From: an uncultured Chloroflexota bacterium
Lineage (GTDB): Bacteria > Chloroflexota > Dehalococcoidia > Dehalococcoidales > RBG-16-60-22
Direction of reading: 5' to 3'
NCBI GenBank assembly: GCA_903915565.1
Contig: CAIWTG010000130.1
Span: forward strand, 1-24,472
DNA: 24,472 nucleotides
In this document: one piece after another, positions 22,863 to 24,472 of the stretch
Layout: every line of letters begins with the position of its first letter
Numbering within the stretch: position 1 is the stretch's first letter
The notes under the pieces: model-generated
The model's database searches: none
What the model was told of the DNA's origin: nothing
What the model saw: the letters and a program-made list of their open reading frames with translations, nothing else
Program-made: the position numbers and the translations under genes

Positions 22863-23310
22863 GATAGACCAGCGCAATTTCGTCGCAGTTGGGGAACTTG
22901 GGGCAGCGGAGGCAGTCCGTCCAGACTTTACGCGGGAGTTCCATCTTATCAATATCAACGAATTTCCGGCTCTTGAAAAACTCCGGGCGGTAGGTAAAGC
23001 AAAAAACCGTCTCGATGCCGAGGCTTTCCGCTTCCTCAAGGCAGGCGTCAACAAGTTTCGCGCCGTATCCTTTTCTCTGTTTATCTTCAGCTACAGCGAC
23101 GGACCGGATTTCTGCGAGGTCAGACCAGGCAATATGCAAGGCGGCGCAGGCAACAACCTCATCACGCTCCCGGATAACAAAAAAGTCGCGGATGCTCTCA
23201 TATAATTCGCTCAAAGGCCTGGCGAGCATCAGCCCTTTATCGGCGAAGCCGTTAATGAGCTTATGGATTTGCGTGACGTCGGATATTTTAGCTTTTTCTA
23301 CCTGATTCAC
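22855..23310 (-). CDS. GNAT acetyltransferase, short ArgA-like (N-acetylglutamate synthase candidate)
   Basis: A 151-residue GNAT domain. It opens VEKAKISDVTQIHKLINGFA, has the acetyl-CoA loop QRKGYGAKL and the core strand IRSVAVAED. The C-terminal WTDCLRCPKFPNCDEIAL with three cysteines is characteristic of the short ArgA-like acetyltransferases, which lack the kinase-like domain of classic NAGS. Those make N-acetylglutamate for arginine synthesis; the assignment here rests on that tail and is moderate. GTG start with AGGA 7 bases upstream. It overlaps the end of nadK by 23 bases and the start of the NUDIX gene by 8. Confidence 0.8.
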   Translation of the reverse strand: MNQVEKAKISDVTQIHKLINGFADKGLMLARPLSELYESIRDFFVIRERDEVVACAALHIAWSDLAEIRSVAVAEDKQRKGYGAKLVDACLEEAESLGIETVFCFTYRPEFFKSRKFVDIDKMELPRKVWTDCLRCPKFPNCDEIALVYHA

Positions 23311-24145
23311 CTTGTTTTCCTTTCAGCTTAGCTTCCAGCGAACGATAGAACGAATCGCGGGGGCGGATGCGGTAAAAGCGCGCAACGTGGGGACTGCGCT
23401 TAATAGTCAGTTTATCGCCGTCGGATAAAGGCAGGTTGATATGCCCGTCAATGCTCAATGTTGCGGCATGGTAGGTGTTCAGAGACAGCACAACCTCGGA
23501 GGTTTCCGCCAGAACGAGGGGATAGGAAAAGCATAGATGCGGCGCGACGGATACCAGCAGGAAGTCGCGCGACTGCGGGTGCATGACGGGTCCCCCTACC
23601 GCTAATGCGTAACCGGTGCTGCCGGTGGCGGTGGCGGCAATAACGGCGTCGGCTCTATAGGTGATAAAAGGCTGGCCGTCAACAGCGGCATCAATGCGGA
23701 TAATGCGGGCAATCTCGCCGCGGCCGATAACGGCATCGTTCAGGGCATGAAAAACCTGGGGTCGATGACCTTTGGATTTTAGTTCGACCTGTAACATGGA
23801 ACGCTCATCCAGCCAGCCTTTGCCTTCCAGCAGGCGAGGTAGCGTTTTTAAAGCTTCAGCGGCGTCAATCTCGGTCAGAAAGCCGAGTTTGCCCAGGTTA
23901 ATGCCGGTAACCGGCGTCGTTCCGGGGATAATAGACTGAACGGCGCGGAGAATTGTGCCGTCTCCACCAACCGTCAGGAGTAAGTCCGTACCCTTAAGCA
24001 AAGCCCGGGTTTCATCTTTTTCCCAGGCAGAGCTTATCCAGACGGAGATTCCCCGTTTTTTAAGAGAGTCAGCCAGTTCATTGGCTTTAGCCAGGGTAAT
24101 GGCTACCCTGGGATGATAGAGAACGCCGATTTTTTTTATCTTCAT
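23288..24145 (-). CDS. nadK: NAD kinase
   Basis: A 285-residue protein that phosphorylates NAD to NADP using ATP or polyphosphate. The catalytic GGDGT motif occurs in LLLTVGGDGTILRAV, followed by GINLGKLGFLTE, the NAD-binding LNDAVIGRG, and ATATGSTGYALAVGGPVMHP. All hallmarks of the DAG-kinase-like fold are present. Start choice: ATG 24145 (MKIKKIGVLYHPR) matches the family opening. The frame continues upstream to a TTG at 24184, but those 13 residues look unrelated. No Shine-Dalgarno precedes 24145. It is first in an overlapping three-gene run. Confidence 0.93.
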   Translation of the reverse strand: MKIKKIGVLYHPRVAITLAKANELADSLKKRGISVWISSAWEKDETRALLKGTDLLLTVGGDGTILRAVQSIIPGTTPVTGINLGKLGFLTEIDAAEALKTLPRLLEGKGWLDERSMLQVELKSKGHRPQVFHALNDAVIGRGEIARIIRIDAAVDGQPFITYRADAVIAATATGSTGYALAVGGPVMHPQSRDFLLVSVAPHLCFSYPLVLAETSEVVLSLNTYHAATLSIDGHINLPLSDGDKLTIKRSPHVARFYRIRPRDSFYRSLEAKLKGKQGESGRKS

Positions 24146-24328
24146 TTTTACAATTGCCGTTCGACTGATAATCAAGAGAAACAAGAAAAGTGTAGCAACT
24201 AGGCGGTTGAAGTGTCAAGCAAACAAATAAAAATCGTCGCTATCAAGGTAAAGGCTGGGATTGAAAAGAAAGAGAATTTCGCCCAATTCGTATGCCATAT
24301 GGCTATATAGTTGATGCAGTTGTGCCAC

Positions 24329-24358
24329 TTGACATTACATTCGAGAAGTATATACACT
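24329..24358 (+). promoter_or_regulatory. Promoter of a gene leaving the window
   Basis: TTGACA (24329-24334) is perfect; the -10 is TATACA (24351-24356, 16-base spacing) or TACACT (24353-24358, 18-base). Downstream, ATCAC-ATGTA-GTGAT (about 24362-24376) is a 5-bp inverted repeat in the leader. The rest of 24185-24456 shows no confident gene. Confidence 0.6.
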
Positions 24359-24456
24359 AAAAATCACATGTAGTGATAATAATCAAACACTTTTAACCTG
24401 TCATGTAACTTTTTGCGGTATCCATAAATAAAGCGGCCGGACGAGGTACCAAACAC

Positions 24457-24472
24457 ATGAGCGAGAAGAAAC
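24457..24472 (+). CDS. Start of a gene truncated by the window edge
   Basis: ATG at 24457 with GAGGT (24443-24447) 9 bases upstream and a promoter about 100 bases upstream. Only MSEKK can be read, so no product can be named. Confidence 0.45.

Noticed and set aside
22863..23054. 64-codon N-terminal extension of the NUDIX frame
   Set aside because: It lies inside the GNAT gene in another frame and does not resemble NUDIX proteins; ATG 22862 fits the family and the 8-base overlap.
24212..24310. 32-residue reading frame from GTG 24212 to TAG 24310
   Set aside because: The Lys/Ile-rich peptide has no convincing ribosome site or promoter and no family resemblance; it could be chance or a gene remnant.

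Overview
The window reads as ordinary bacterial chromosome, densely packed on both strands. It is probably from the Chloroflexota, close to class Dehalococcoidia. That placement is an inference from the gene set: a CIRCE-controlled groES-groEL, DUF2851, RicT beside HolB, a two-subunit aconitase-type hydratase followed by a short isocitrate dehydrogenase, a COG2041 sulfite-oxidase-like protein, and start-proximal promoters. No rRNA, tRNA, CRISPR array, phage gene or transposase was seen.

Layout. 1-1158 (-): an enolase-superfamily dehydratase that runs off the left edge. 1241-3337 (-): groES-groEL between a perfect CIRCE operator and an intrinsic terminator. 3683-5351 (+): a small XRE regulator and a DUF2851 protein; both promoters carry the same operator between -35 and -10. 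5348-6043 (-): a HAD hydrolase convergent with DUF2851. 6221-9398 (+): lysA, holB and ricT. 9556-12491 (-): HNH endonuclease, queD-like gene, lipoprotein, folK and folP. 12537-14174 (-): a 14-helix MFS drug exporter. 14339-14941 (+): molybdopterin oxidoreductase. 15093-16895 (+): a membrane-anchored six-repeat surface protein. 17042-22305 (+): acyl-CoA carboxylase carboxyltransferase, aconitase-family large and small subunits, isocitrate dehydrogenase, a flavin-type PNPOx protein and a HIT protein. 22302-24145 (-): nadK, a GNAT/ArgA-like gene and a NUDIX gene, all overlapping. A further gene begins at 24457.

How the genes fit together. The hydratase pair plus isocitrate dehydrogenase would run citrate to 2-oxoglutarate, and the dehydrogenase keeps residues associated with NADP use. 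folP-folK and the nearby queD-like gene may form one pterin/folate unit: the QueD-like protein has both Cys and Glu ahead of its HGH motif, a combination linked to a FolB-bypass activity. lysA supplies lysine; nadK and the ArgA-like gene point to NADP and arginine supply.

Most notable signals. The two matched XRE operators suggest a two-gene regulon whose target, DUF2851, has PD-(D/E)XK-like and C-terminal cysteine motifs. Several genes have -10 elements so close to the start codon that leaderless or nearly leaderless mRNAs are predicted. Two convergent gene pairs share a single TTAA for both stop codons. No clearly undescribed multi-gene defence or mobile system was found; XRE-DUF2851 is the best candidate for something uncharacterised.
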